A DNA stretch of 64,000 nucleotides, from positions 50,208-114,207 of the forward strand of contig NZ_JADQTO010000031.1 of NCBI RefSeq assembly GCF_015704865.1, given 5' to 3'. Below the pieces are notes generated by a model. The model saw nothing but the letters and a program-made list of their open reading frames with translations. It made no database searches and was not told the origin of the DNA. A program made the translations under genes and the position numbers. Position 1 is the stretch's first letter. The number at the start of each line of letters is the position of its first letter. This DNA is from Actinoplanes aureus. Lineage in GTDB: Bacteria > Actinomycetota > Actinomycetes > Mycobacteriales > Micromonosporaceae. Below are positions 1-10,307 of this stretch, in pieces.

Positions 1-647
1 AGAGGCTTGAGAGTACGGCGGACGATGAGCGCCCCACCCCATCCGGCGATGATCAGTGAACCGGCGATCACACAGCCGGTGAACGCGGCGACCGTGACCA
101 GAGTCGAGTTGACCTGGTCGAGGGAGATCCCGACGTAGTAGACCGTCCCGTCGTTCTTGACGACCTTGGTCATCCGGTAAGCGGGCAGGTCCCCGCCGAG
201 GTCGACGTCGACGTTGCTGCCGTCTGCCGGCACCTCGGCCAGCACGATGGTCTTCTGCGCCCCGGTGAGATCGACGACCTCGTCGTTGGCGTCCTTGAAC
301 TTCACCACGCCGCCGGCGAGCGAGCCGTCGGAGGCCTGCTGCAGCACGATGGCGTCACCCGGGATGCCGCCAGGGAGGCCGTCACCCTGACCGGAAGGGG
401 CGGGTTTGTCAGCCCAGTCGGTCGAGTTCGGGAACGGCCGGAAACCGATGCGCCGGGAGACGTCGTCCAGCTCTTTGTCGATCTGGCTGTGCAGCGACTT
501 GTAGAGGTAGATCTCCGCGGTACTGCCGACGACCAGGCCCAGGACCGACAACAGGGCGATCATGATCGCCACCAGCCGGGTGCGCAAAGACCAGCCCGCC
601 GGGCTCCGCCAGCGCGCAGGGCGGCTGTGGATCACGGCAGTGGCCAT
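1..647 (-). CDS. Sensor histidine kinase, N-terminal part (cut by window edge)
   Basis: Membrane histidine kinase, probably the partner of the OmpR-type regulator just upstream. The ATG at 647 lies one base after the regulator's stop, so the two are co-transcribed and probably translationally coupled. About 215 residues are visible: a basic N-terminus, a transmembrane segment near residues 22-44 (LVAIMIALLSVLGLVVG), an extracytoplasmic domain of about 130 residues, and a second transmembrane segment near residues 188-210 (GSLIIAGWGGALIV) followed by RRTLKPL, where HAMP begins. The HAMP, dimerisation and ATPase domains lie beyond the left edge. The outer domain is rich in Asp and Gly and I cannot name its ligand. 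The architecture is like TrcS/PrrB-type kinases of actinobacteria; the kinase role rests partly on its neighbour. Confidence 0.85.
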   Translation of the reverse strand, partial: MATAVIHSRPARWRSPAGWSLRTRLVAIMIALLSVLGLVVGSTAEIYLYKSLHSQIDKELDDVSRRIGFRPFPNSTDWADKPAPSGQGDGLPGGIPGDAIVLQQASDGSLAGGVVKFKDANDEVVDLTGAQKTIVLAEVPADGSNVDVDLGGDLPAYRMTKVVKNDGTVYYVGISLDQVNSTLVTVAAFTGCVIAGSLIIAGWGGALIVRRTLKP

Positions 648-648
648 G

Positions 649-1380
649 TCAGTCGGCCGGCTTGAGCACGTAGCCCGCGCCCCGCATGGTGTGGATCATC
701 GGCGCCCGGCCGGCGTCGATCTTCTTCCGCAGGTACGAGATGTACAGCTCCACGACGTTGGCCTGCCCGCCGAAGTCGTAGTTCCACACCCGGTCCAGGA
801 TCTGCGGCTTGCTCAGCACCCGGCGCGGGTTGCGCATCAGGTAGCGCAGCAGCTCGAACTCGGTGGCGGTCAGCGTGATCAGCTCACCGGCGCGGCAGAC
901 CTCGTGCGAGTCCTCGTCCAGCGTCAGGTCACCGACGACCAGCTGCGACTCGGTACGCATAGGCGCGTGTCCCATCCGCCGCATCAGCCCGCGCAGCCGG
1001 GCCACCACCTCTTCCAGGCTGAACGGCTTGGTCACGTAGTCGTCGCCGCCGGCGGTTAGCCCGGTGATCCGGTCCTCGACCGAGTCCTTCGCGGTCAGGA
1101 AGAGCACCGGGACCTCGGGGGTCTCCCCGCGCAGCCGGCGCAGCACCTCGAGCCCGTCGATGTCGGGCAGCATCATGTCCAGGACGACGGCGTCGGGGCG
1201 GAAGTCACGGGCGGTACGCACGGCGGTCATCCCGTCGCCCGCGCTGCGGACGTCCCAGCCCTCGTATCGCAGCGCCATCGAGAGCAGCTCGGCCAGGGTG
1301 GGCTCGTCGTCCACCACGAGCACCCGTACCGGGGTCCCGTCGGGCCGCCGGAGATCGGTGCTGGAGTCTGCGTTCGCCAT
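649..1380 (-). CDS. OmpR-family response regulator
   Basis: DNA-binding response regulator of 243 residues. The receiver domain spans about residues 19-132, with the acidic pair D24/D25, phospho-acceptor D68 (VVLDMMLPD) and conserved K118 (TKPF). A winged-helix OmpR/PhoB output domain follows (LTLTATEFELLRYL, then IHTMRGAGYVL at the end). The frame stays open further upstream, but the ATG at 1380 has an AGGGG Shine-Dalgarno 7 nt away, so I start there. It precedes the sensor kinase by one base. Closest in style to TrcR/PrrA/MprA regulators; its target genes are unknown. Paired CTGTGT half-sites in the divergent promoter region could be its own operator. Confidence 0.93.
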   Translation of the reverse strand: MANADSSTDLRRPDGTPVRVLVVDDEPTLAELLSMALRYEGWDVRSAGDGMTAVRTARDFRPDAVVLDMMLPDIDGLEVLRRLRGETPEVPVLFLTAKDSVEDRITGLTAGGDDYVTKPFSLEEVVARLRGLMRRMGHAPMRTESQLVVGDLTLDEDSHEVCRAGELITLTATEFELLRYLMRNPRRVLSKPQILDRVWNYDFGGQANVVELYISYLRKKIDAGRAPMIHTMRGAGYVLKPAD

Positions 1381-1430
1381 CGTCATGCCCCTACTGTGCT
1401 GGGCGACGCTCTGCGCCGGCTTTCGGTTTC

Positions 1431-1458
1431 CTGTGTGCCAGCTGTGTCTCGGACACAG
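1431..1458. promoter_or_regulatory. Possible OmpR-type operator: CTGTGT direct repeat and palindrome
   Basis: In the 159-bp region between the response regulator and the divergent small membrane gene, CTGTGT occurs at 1431-1436 and 1442-1447, 11 bp apart. The second copy is also the left arm of a 7-bp inverted repeat (CTGTGTC, 3-nt loop, GACACAG, 1442-1458). Tandem half-sites about one helical turn apart are typical for OmpR-family regulators. Autoregulation is inferred. Confidence 0.4.
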
Positions 1459-1539
1459 TTCGGCGCGCGATTCTCGGCCATGAGACATTCGCCGGTGTGG
1501 CATACCGGATCAAGGAGACAAAAGCCGCATGATGGATGG

Positions 1540-1758
1540 ATGCGAAGCGGACCGAGACTGGCGGCGGTGTTGTCCGCGCTCGCCTTCCTCCTCCTCGCCC
1601 TCGTCCCGGTCTCCCCGGCGGCCGCGCAGGCAGAGCCCAAACCGGAGACGGTGGGTGCACCCGAACTGCCCGGCGGCGGAACCAGCCCGATGCTGCTCGC
1701 CGCGATCGGCGGCTACCTGCTGACCGGCGGCCTCGCGTTGCTGCTGCTCAGGCGCTGA
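1540..1758 (+). CDS. Small exported protein with C-terminal membrane anchor
   Basis: Predicted 72-residue protein of unknown function. Residues 1-26 form a signal peptide (hydrophobic core AAVLSALAFLLLALVPVSPA, then AAAQA). A short Pro/Gly/Glu linker follows, then LPGGGTSP, a second hydrophobic segment (MLLAAIGGYLLTGGLALLLL) and a terminal RR. The order LPxxxT, hydrophobic stretch, basic tail resembles a degenerate sortase sorting signal, though a plain type I membrane anchor is equally possible. An AAGGAG at 1512-1517 sits rather far (22 nt) upstream of the ATG, so the start is uncertain. It is divergent from the two-component system and could share its regulation. Confidence 0.55.
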   Translation: MRSGPRLAAVLSALAFLLLALVPVSPAAAQAEPKPETVGAPELPGGGTSPMLLAAIGGYLLTGGLALLLLRR

Positions 1759-1843
1759 CCACCTGGATGGGGCGGAACACTCGCTGTACGCCGGATGTTA
1801 TGCGAGCGTTGAGATCGGCGACGCGAGCGTGGGGAGTGAGCAC

Positions 1844-2215
1844 GTGGATCTTCTCGAGGAGTACCGCAGGGCCACCTTCTTCTTCGAGTCCGGCGACCCG
1901 CTCGGTGCCGCCCGCCTGCTCGAACCGATAGTCGAGGCCGAGCCGCACAACACCGCGGTACGTCAGCTGCTGGCCCGGGCCTACTTCAACTCGGCACAGC
2001 TGAACGGCGCGGAAACGCAGCTCCGAGCCTTGATCGAGCATGATCCCTCGGATCACTACGCGCACCACGTGCTCGGCCGGACCCTGGAGCGGGCCGGCCG
2101 TTTTCGTGAGGCCCTGCCGCACCTGCGCCTGGCCGCCGCGATGAAGAGCCAGCCCGACTACCAGGAGGCCCTGCGCCGGGTCGAGACCTGGCTCGGCAAG
2201 AACAGCGCGGCGTAG
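1844..2215 (+). CDS. Small TPR-repeat protein
   Basis: Soluble 123-residue protein made of tetratricopeptide-like helical hairpins: GDPLGAARLLEPIVEAEP, then LLARAYFNSAQLNGAETQL, then HHVLGRTLERAGRFREALPH. These show the usual G/A/Y/A/P spacing of TPRs, so it is probably a protein-binding adaptor. Two GTG starts are possible (1829 and 1844). The second has GGGGAG seven bases upstream and is preferred. It lies 10 bp before the Smr-domain gene and probably shares its transcript. The partner protein is not evident. Confidence 0.8.
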   Translation: MDLLEEYRRATFFFESGDPLGAARLLEPIVEAEPHNTAVRQLLARAYFNSAQLNGAETQLRALIEHDPSDHYAHHVLGRTLERAGRFREALPHLRLAAAMKSQPDYQEALRRVETWLGKNSAA

Positions 2216-2225
2216 GGTCTCGATC

Positions 2226-2510
2226 GTGAAGCTGAAGCTGGACCTGCACGACATCTTCAACAAGGGCCACGAGATCGATCGGGCCCTGCGCGGGATCATC
2301 GACGAGGCGATCGAGAAGAAGGCCACCCTCGTCGAGATCATCCCGGGCAAGGGCAGTGGCGCCCTGAAGAAGAAGGTGCTGCGCTTCCTCGACCAGCGAG
2401 AGATCAAGCAGCTCTATCACCGGGTCGAGAAGGACGGCGACAACTGGGGCCGCCTCTTCATCCACTTCCGCTTCAACGCGCCCACCGGTCGCCGCGGTCG
2501 CGGTCGATAA
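2226..2510 (+). CDS. Small Smr-domain protein
   Basis: A 94-residue stand-alone Smr (small MutS-related) domain. It shows the family hallmarks: DLHD near the N-terminus, VEIIPGKGSGALKKKV (the GKG-G-L loop) and a terminal basic tail RRGRGR. Stand-alone Smr proteins and the Smr domain of MutS2 act as nucleases on DNA or RNA. Whether this short form is catalytic cannot be read from sequence alone. It starts with GTG 10 bp after the TPR gene, suggesting an operon. Such proteins are often loosely annotated as a mismatch-repair protein, but there is no MutS ATPase here. Confidence 0.82.
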   Translation: MKLKLDLHDIFNKGHEIDRALRGIIDEAIEKKATLVEIIPGKGSGALKKKVLRFLDQREIKQLYHRVEKDGDNWGRLFIHFRFNAPTGRRGRGR

Positions 2511-2539
2511 CGCGGTACCGGAGGCCGTCGGCCGGAGCA

Positions 2540-4900
2540 TCACAGCGTGTAGCTCTTGCCGACCGCCACCATCTCGCTGCTGTGCGAGCCGAGGACGCCG
2601 ACCCCGTCCGGGCGGGTCCGGAAGCCGGGCATCTCGGTGACGTTGTCGCTGGCGTCCATCACGCGGAACCGGACCGGCTGGGTGCCGCGTACGGTCAGAT
2701 CCACCTCGACGCCGCCCTCCGGCGGTGCGTGGAAGACGAAGCCGAAGCCCCAGCCGCCACCGGCCGCGCCGGTCGTTTCGATCGGCCGCCCGCCGACCGT
2801 CGCCGCGGTCACCTCGGTCCCGTCGGCCACGTGCAGGGTGACGAACCGGGCCGTCCGTTGCGGTGCGAGCCGGAGTCGCAGCGTCCGGCCGTCACCGGAA
2901 CGGGTGTCCGCCACCAGAGTGAGATTCGGGGCGGGCAGGGTGGCCGCGGGCGCCGGCCCGCCGCGCAACGACTCGTCGCCGAAGGCCGGCAGCCACTCGG
3001 CGACCGTGGCCGGTTCCCCGGTGACGTACTGGGCGGTCCACTCCTGTGGATCAGCCTCCTCGCTGAGCCAGCGGGCGGTGCCGTTGTCCGCGTCGAGGGC
3101 GTACATGAGGTGGGTGAGTGACGGGTGCCGGGCGTCGAACCGGTCGACGACCAGGCCGGTCACGGTGCAGACCAGCACCGCGAGTGCCGCGGCCAGCGTG
3201 GGTACCGCGCCCCGCCGGCGGGCACGCAGCGCCTCCATCCCGCGGGCCCCGCCGGCCGCCGGGTGGATCAGGTCGACGACCGGTAGCAGTGCCAGAGCCA
3301 GCAGCACGGTGAGGAAGGCGCCGACGCCGGCCATCGGCATGCCCAGCGCCGGGAAGAGCATCCAGATCGTCGGCAGCAGGATCACGACCGGGACCACGGC
3401 TCCGGCCGCGATCACGGCGACGGCGACGGTGTCCGGGACGTGGATCGCCACCAGGCCGGCGAGCGCGCCGGCCAGCGCGGGCAGGGTGGCCAGGTAGGCG
3501 CCGCCGGGAGTGAACCCGGCGAGGACGACACCGAGTACGGCGAGCCAGCCCAGCCCGGCGACGGCCAGAGCGGCCGGGCCGATCCGGCGGCGCAGCAGGG
3601 CGTACCAGGCGAGGACCAGGGCCGCGGTCAGGGCGATCACCGCGAGCCGGTACCACAGTGGACGGTACGGGTCGATCGGCATCCCGGCGTACTCCGGCCG
3701 GATCAGGGTGAGCAGGGCCCACAGCCCCTGCGCGGCGGCCGGAGCGACCACGATCGGGATTAGGGTGAGCCCGGCGGCCGCCAGCATCCGCCGCCCGGTG
3801 CCGCGGCCCTGCCGGCGGACCAGCCAGGCCAGCGCGGCGACCGCGACCAGGGCGAGTACGGCGAGCGGCCACACCATCGTCCCCGGATACCGGACCAGCA
3901 ACCCGGCGGCCGGGAAGTAGGTGGCGTCCCCGCCCTCGAGCGCGGTCAGATCGCGGCCACCCAGTTCCCGGGTGAGCGCCAGCGCGTTGTCGCCGTGGTG
4001 CTGGAGGCTGTCCCGGTCCATCGCCTCCGGCGTGTCGGTCGGCGCGTGGTAAACCGCCGCCCCGTCGATGTACGCCGAGTTCATCCCGGCGAACCGGTCG
4101 GCGGCGAGGAACGGGGTGAAGTCGGTGTCGTTCGGCAGCAGCCGGTAGATCTCCACCGCGAACGACGTGCCGACCGGGTACGGCACCTGCCCGTACGCCT
4201 CGACCAGCCGGCCATTCCCGTCCGACGTCTCGAACATGATCGCCGGACCGCTGCTGCCGCGTGCCTCGAAGTTCAGCACCACCCCGCCGTCGCGGGCCAG
4301 CGGATGCTGATCGACGAACGCCTGGGCACCGCAGAGGCACGCCTCCTCGGCGTCGGTCAGCACCAGCACCACGTCGTTGCGGAGCTTCCCGCTCGAGGTC
4401 AGGGCACGCGCGGTCTCCAGGATGGTGGCCGTGCCGGCGCCGTCGTCGTTGCCGCCGGGACCGACCTGCGCGGAGTCGTAGTGCGCGACCAGGAAGACCC
4501 GCCCGGTGGAGGCGGTGCCGGGGATCAGCGTGACCACGTTGCGTACCCGGGCCAGCCCGGTCCCGCCCGCGCTCGACGACAGCCGGCCGCCCTGGATCGA
4601 GACGGTGTCCTGCACCTCCGGGGCGAGGCCCAGGCCGCGCAGCGTCTGCACCAGGTGGTCGCGGACCCGGTCGTTCGCCGCGCTGCCGGCCGGATGCGGC
4701 GCGGAGGCGATGGCGCGTACCTGGGTGAAGGCGCGAGCCGCGCTGAACTCGTCCGCCGCAGCGGAGGCCGCCCGCTCGGCCGGCGGCAGGATCGCCCGCA
4801 TCCCGGCGAGGCCGGCCAGGGCCAGTACGGCGAGGACGGAGGCCGCGGCGATCCCGCGGCGGGCCGGCCTGGTCAGGGCGTAGTCGCGCATGGGTGACAT
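2540..4900 (-). CDS. M28-family membrane metallopeptidase
   Basis: Large (786 aa) membrane aminopeptidase-like protein. After an N-terminal transmembrane anchor (about residues 17-38) comes an extracytoplasmic M28 zinc peptidase domain. Candidate metal ligands are H140 and D142 (AHYDS), the Asp pair of NDDGAGT, the acidic pair of TDAEEACL, then DTDFTPF and a late His in YHAPTDTPEAM. From about residue 340 there are roughly eight hydrophobic segments and then a soluble C-terminal domain of about 200 residues. Fusion of an M28 domain with a multi-pass region resembles the fungal vacuolar membrane protease family. The substrate is unknown; peptides at the outer membrane face are likely. No strong ribosome site is seen, and ATG 4891 is an alternative start. 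Confidence 0.88.
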   Translation of the reverse strand: MSPMRDYALTRPARRGIAAASVLAVLALAGLAGMRAILPPAERAASAAADEFSAARAFTQVRAIASAPHPAGSAANDRVRDHLVQTLRGLGLAPEVQDTVSIQGGRLSSSAGGTGLARVRNVVTLIPGTASTGRVFLVAHYDSAQVGPGGNDDGAGTATILETARALTSSGKLRNDVVLVLTDAEEACLCGAQAFVDQHPLARDGGVVLNFEARGSSGPAIMFETSDGNGRLVEAYGQVPYPVGTSFAVEIYRLLPNDTDFTPFLAADRFAGMNSAYIDGAAVYHAPTDTPEAMDRDSLQHHGDNALALTRELGGRDLTALEGGDATYFPAAGLLVRYPGTMVWPLAVLALVAVAALAWLVRRQGRGTGRRMLAAAGLTLIPIVVAPAAAQGLWALLTLIRPEYAGMPIDPYRPLWYRLAVIALTAALVLAWYALLRRRIGPAALAVAGLGWLAVLGVVLAGFTPGGAYLATLPALAGALAGLVAIHVPDTVAVAVIAAGAVVPVVILLPTIWMLFPALGMPMAGVGAFLTVLLALALLPVVDLIHPAAGGARGMEALRARRRGAVPTLAAALAVLVCTVTGLVVDRFDARHPSLTHLMYALDADNGTARWLSEEADPQEWTAQYVTGEPATVAEWLPAFGDESLRGGPAPAATLPAPNLTLVADTRSGDGRTLRLRLAPQRTARFVTLHVADGTEVTAATVGGRPIETTGAAGGGWGFGFVFHAPPEGGVEVDLTVRGTQPVRFRVMDASDNVTEMPGFRTRPDGVGVLGSHSSEMVAVGKSYTL

Positions 4901-4965
4901 CTAAGCGCCCGGCAGGCCCGGCGGGTACCCCGAAGATCATTTCCCGCGTGGCATAGCGTGGTCCG

Positions 4966-5322
4966 GTGACTTCCCCGCTCGATCCAGCCGCCGTCATCGC
5001 GGAGTTCATCGACGCGGTGTCCCCGTACAACCCCCACCCGGACGCCGCGCCCGTCGCCGTCGTCGGCGTGCGCACCGCGCTCGGCGAGGACGTCTTCACC
5101 ATGAGTGATCATGTGATCCGGGCGATGTGTCGCGCGCTCGCCGCCTACCGGGATCCGGAGGACCGCGGGAACTGCGTGGAGTGTGGCGGGCGCCACCTCG
5201 ACGAGAATCTGCACTGCCGGGACTGCGGCCGGCTGCACGGCATCCTCGGTCAGGTGATCGCCGAGCACGCCCGGCGGGTCGCCGCGGACAGCACCGGCCA
5301 GGACGCGACGGATCCGAGATGA
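4966..5322 (+). CDS. Hypothetical protein with paired-CxxC zinc-ribbon-like segment
   Basis: A 118-residue protein of unknown function, divergent from the M28 peptidase. The N-terminal part has no recognisable motif. Residues about 70-91 hold CVECGG and HCRDCG separated by a short loop, a CxxC-x(n)-CxxC arrangement typical of a zinc ribbon, with an extra His before and after. It could bind nucleic acid or a protein. It starts with GTG; the divergent peptidase is 65 bp away. The next gene, a receiver-phosphatase, is 91 bp downstream, and I see no evidence for one operon. Coding use is similar to neighbours. Confidence 0.6.
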   Translation: MTSPLDPAAVIAEFIDAVSPYNPHPDAAPVAVVGVRTALGEDVFTMSDHVIRAMCRALAAYRDPEDRGNCVECGGRHLDENLHCRDCGRLHGILGQVIAEHARRVAADSTGQDATDPR

Positions 5323-5413
5323 GCGCAGGTCACGAGGTGATGACCAGAGTTGTGCGCCCGGGCCGAGTGGTACACGATTTGCGGGTCACCTATGCGTCGA
5401 GTGGGGAATCGGA

Positions 5414-6606
5414 ATGACGGAGCGGTCGCTCGCGCCCCGCAGGTACGCGGCGAACCAGCTGGAGAGATTGCGGATCCTGCTCGTCGAGGACGACGAGGGT
5501 GACGCCTTCCTGGTTCGAGAGTTGCTCAGCGAGGCGGAGGCACCGTTCGACCTGACCATCGCCAGCAGCCTCCGGGAGGCACAGAACCTGCTGGTCGGCG
5601 TCGAGTGCGTGCTCCTCGATCTGGGCCTGCCCGACGCCGAGGGCATCGACGGCCTGCGCAAGCTGCTCGCCGTCGCGGGCAGTGCCGCGGTCTGCGTGCT
5701 CACCGGGCGATCCGACGAACACCTCGGTGTCCAGGCGGTCGCCGAGGGCGCCCAGGACTATCTGGTCAAGGGCCAGGTCGACGGGGTGCTGCTGATCCGT
5801 TCGCTGCGCTACGCGGTGGAGCGCAAGCGGGCCGACGAGAACGCCCGGCTGCTGCGCGAGGTGGAGTTGCGGCAGGCCGAGTCGGCGCGCCTGGAACGGG
5901 GTCTGCTGCCGCAGCCGTTGATGCAGACCACCGAGGTCGCGGTCGAGCCGTTCTACCGCTCCGGCCGGGCGATGGGCCTGCTCGGCGGCGACTTCTACGA
6001 CGTGGTGCAGGTCGGCGACGACCGGCTGCATGTGATCGTCGGCGACGTCTGCGGACACGGCGTGGACGAGGCGGCGCTCGGCGTCGAATTGCGAGTGGCC
6101 TGGCGTGCGCTGGTGCTGGCCGGTGTCCCCGAGGAGCAGGTGCTGCCCTCGCTGGAGCAGGTGCTGATGTCCGAACGCCGGGCCCGTGAGGTGTTCGCCA
6201 CGGTGGCGGCGGCCAGCATCGATCTGCCGGGGAACCGCGCGACCGTACGCCTTGCGGGTCATCCACCGCCCGTCGTGCTCTCCGGTGGGCGGGTGGCACC
6301 GGTCGCCGCGCGTACCGGCATCGTCCTCGGGGTACGACCTACTCCCACGCCCGCGACGGAGTTGGAGTTCACCGGTCATGACTGGTCCCTGCTGATGTAC
6401 ACCGACGGACTGATCGAGGGCCACACCGGCGTCGGCAACGAGCGGCTCGACGTGGACGGGCTCTGCAAGCTGCTGGACGAGCCGGCCGCCCGTGACGTGG
6501 CGATACCGGCCCTGCCCGCGTGGCTGGTGAACCGCGCCGACCAGGACAACGGCGGCCCGCTCACCGACGACGTGGCGATGCTGCTGATCTCCCGGGGTGG
6601 TGGCCG

Positions 6607-6610
<4 letters not shown>
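5414..6610 (+). CDS. Response regulator with PP2C/SpoIIE phosphatase output
   Basis: A 398-residue fusion of an N-terminal receiver (residues 20-135; acidic E25-D26-D27, phospho-acceptor D69 in LLDLGLPD, Lys in YLVKG), a short helical linker and a PP2C-type serine phosphatase of the SpoIIE/RsbU class (metal motifs GGDFYDV and GDVCGHG, later SLLMYTDGLIE and DDVAML). Such proteins dephosphorylate anti-anti-sigma factors or similar partners in response to the receiver's phosphorylation. It is the first gene of a coupled operon: its TGA overlaps the GTG of the histidine kinase by 4 nt (GTGA), so the kinase downstream is the likely phosphodonor. No anti-sigma partner lies beside it. Confidence 0.92.
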
Positions 6611-8194
<1,584 letters not shown>

Positions 8195-8205
<11 letters not shown>

Positions 8206-8647
8206 CCGGGAGAGTGGCACGCCGATCGAGGTGCTGCTGGTGGAGGACGACCCCGGCGACGTCCTGATGACTCAGGAGGCGTTCGAGGAGCACAAGGTGC
8301 GCAACCGGCTCACCGTGGTCTCCGACGGCGCGGAGGCGCTCTCCTACCTGCGCCGCGAGGGCCAGTTCACGAACGCGGTCCGCCCCGACCTGATCCTGCT
8401 CGACCTGAACCTGCCGAAGCGGGACGGCCGGGAGGTGCTCGAGGAGATCAAGAAGGACGACGAGCTGGGCCGGATCCCGGTCGTGGTGCTCACCACCTCC
8501 TCGGCCGACGAGGACATCCTGCGCAGCTACCAGTTGCACGCGAACGCGTACGTGACCAAGCCGGTGGACTTCGAGCGCTTCATCGCCGTCATCCGCCAGA
8601 TCGACGAGTTCTTCGTCAGCGTCGTGAAGTTGCCGCCGCGTGCTTGA
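8195..8647 (+). CDS. Single-domain response regulator (Rcp1-like)
   Basis: A 150-residue stand-alone receiver with acidic D18/D19, phospho-acceptor D70 (LLDLNLPKRDG), a TTSS switch region and the Lys of VTKPVDF. It has no output domain, so it probably acts as a phosphotransfer or protein-interaction switch, like Rcp1 with cyanobacterial phytochromes. The ATG at 8195 has GGTGGGA just upstream and lies inside the end of the kinase gene (11-nt overlap). It overlaps the following phosphatase gene by 8 nt. The tight coupling makes this receiver and the upstream receiver-phosphatase the two obvious targets of the kinase. Confidence 0.94.
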
Positions 8648-9461
8648 TCAGGTCGCCGAGCTCGTCCGCGAGGTAGCACACACCGTCGTCCTGCCCCGCT
8701 TCCGGCGGCTGGCCGACGACGAGGTGAGCCAGAAGGCGCCCGGTGACCTGGTCACCATCGCCGATCAGGAGTCGGAGCGGGCGCTGACCCGCGGCCTCAC
8801 CGCGCTGCTGCCCGGCTCCGTGGTGGTCGGCGAGGAGGCGGTCGCGGCCGACCCGGCCGTGCGTGACCGGATCGGCGCCGGCGGGGCGGTCTGGATCGTG
8901 GACCCGGTCGACGGCACCAACAACTTCGCCGCCGGCCGGACACCGTTCTGCGTGATGGTCGCCCTGGTCAATGACGGTGAGACGACGGCGGCGTGGATTC
9001 TCGACGTGGTCGGGGACCATCTGACGGTGGCCGAGGCGGGCTCCGGCGCGTACCGCGATGGGGTCCGCGTCAAGACCCGGACCGACGACCCGGGTGCCGC
9101 GTCGCTGCACGGCGTCGTCTCGCACAAGTACCTTCCGGAGGACCTGCGGCAGCAGGTCCGTGCGAACGCCGCCGGCCTGGGCGGTCATACCGCCGGGCGG
9201 CACTGCGCCGGGTACGAGTACCCGGCGATCGCCACCGACGAGCAGCAGTTCGGGATGTTCTGGCGGATCCTGCCGTGGGATCACACCCCCGGCTCGCTCA
9301 TCGTCCGCGAGGCCGGCGGTGTGGTGCGCCATCTCGACGGCACCGAGTACCGCCCGGTCAATCACCAGCGGGGCCTGCTCGTGGCGGCGAACGCGGAGAT
9401 CTGGGACACGGTTCACGGCACGCTGTTCCCGGACGGTTCGCCGGACGTCGATCCCACCTAG
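8640..9461 (+). CDS. Inositol-monophosphatase-family phosphatase
   Basis: A 273-residue Mg-dependent, Li-sensitive phosphatase fold. Metal-binding motifs are in order: GEEA (Glu, near residue 62), DPVDGTNNF (DPxDGT, near residue 90), and WDHTPGSLIVREAGG near the C-terminus in place of the usual WDxAAG. The GTG start lies inside the preceding receiver gene, so it is translated with the sensory operon. Family members hydrolyse inositol phosphates, histidinol phosphate, PAP or fructose bisphosphate. The sequence alone does not say which. Having it in a phosphorelay operon is unusual. Confidence 0.88.
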   Translation: MLDQVAELVREVAHTVVLPRFRRLADDEVSQKAPGDLVTIADQESERALTRGLTALLPGSVVVGEEAVAADPAVRDRIGAGGAVWIVDPVDGTNNFAAGRTPFCVMVALVNDGETTAAWILDVVGDHLTVAEAGSGAYRDGVRVKTRTDDPGAASLHGVVSHKYLPEDLRQQVRANAAGLGGHTAGRHCAGYEYPAIATDEQQFGMFWRILPWDHTPGSLIVREAGGVVRHLDGTEYRPVNHQRGLLVAANAEIWDTVHGTLFPDGSPDVDPT

Positions 9462-9470
9462 GGTGCGAGC

Positions 9471-10244
9471 ATGAGCGCGTACCTTGATGATCTTTTCGGG
9501 TTGGGCGGGCGCACCGCCGTGGTGACCGGCGGCAGCTCCGGGATCGGCCGTGCGATGGCGATCGCGCTCGGCCGCGCCGGAGCGCGGATCGTGGTGGTGG
9601 CCCGGCGCGAAGCGCCGATGGCCGAGGTGGTGGCCGAGCTGCGCGATCACGGCGCCGAGGCGGACGCGATCTCCGCGGACCTCGCCGATCGCACGGCCGT
9701 CAAGGCCGTCGCCACGAAGATCATTGAGGGGTACGGGGAACCCGACATCCTGGTCAACTCGGCGGCGGTCAACCTGCGCCCGCCGCTCGACGAGCTCACC
9801 GACGACGACTGGGATCTGACGCTGGCCGCCAACCTCACCGCGCCGTTCCTGCTCGGGCAGGCGTTCGGGCCGGCCATGGCACGCCGGGGCTGGGGCCGGA
9901 TCATCAACGTGGTCTCGCAGCAGGCGTTCCGGGCGTACGGGAACAGCGGCGCCTACGGAGCGGCGAAGGCCGGTCTGGTCGGGCTGACCCGCTCGCAGGC
10001 CGAGGCGTGGTCGCGGCACGGCGTCTGCTGCAACGCGGTCGCGCCCGGTGTGGTGCACACGCCGCTGACCGAGCCGGTCTTCGGCGATCCCACGAAAGTG
10101 GCCGCGCACGCGGCCCGGACGATGATCGGCCGCAACGGTTTGCCGACCGATTTCGCCGGTTGTGCGGTGTTCCTGGCGAGTGCTGCTGGGCAGGCGGTAA
10201 CCGGCCAGACACTCTTCGTCGACGGCGGCTATTCGGCCACCTGA
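9471..10244 (+). CDS. SDR-family oxidoreductase
   Basis: Short-chain dehydrogenase of 257 residues. It has the Rossmann motif TGGSSGIG, NSAAV in place of NNAG, a catalytic Ser in NVVSQQAF, Tyr and Lys in AYGAAKAG, and the terminal FVDGGYSAT. Length and motifs match classical SDRs of the gluconate 5-dehydrogenase / 3-oxoacyl-reductase type. An NADP preference is not clear: there is an Arg pair (ARREA) after strand 2, which is often NADP-favouring. It follows the inositol-phosphatase-like gene by 9 bp and probably ends the signalling operon. The substrate is unknown; a sugar or polyol would fit the neighbour, but this is inference. Confidence 0.9.
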   Translation: MSAYLDDLFGLGGRTAVVTGGSSGIGRAMAIALGRAGARIVVVARREAPMAEVVAELRDHGAEADAISADLADRTAVKAVATKIIEGYGEPDILVNSAAVNLRPPLDELTDDDWDLTLAANLTAPFLLGQAFGPAMARRGWGRIINVVSQQAFRAYGNSGAYGAAKAGLVGLTRSQAEAWSRHGVCCNAVAPGVVHTPLTEPVFGDPTKVAAHAARTMIGRNGLPTDFAGCAVFLASAAGQAVTGQTLFVDGGYSAT

Positions 10245-10307
10245 GCGATCTCCCTTTCACCAGGTCCGGCACGGTAAAGTACCGGCGCTTAGGACTTGGA
10301 GGTATTC

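Noticed and set aside
3051..5102. 683-residue open frame antisense to the M28 peptidase
   Set aside because: Arg/Pro/Gly-rich translation, no motif; a high-GC shadow of the peptidase gene, which has catalytic motifs in order.
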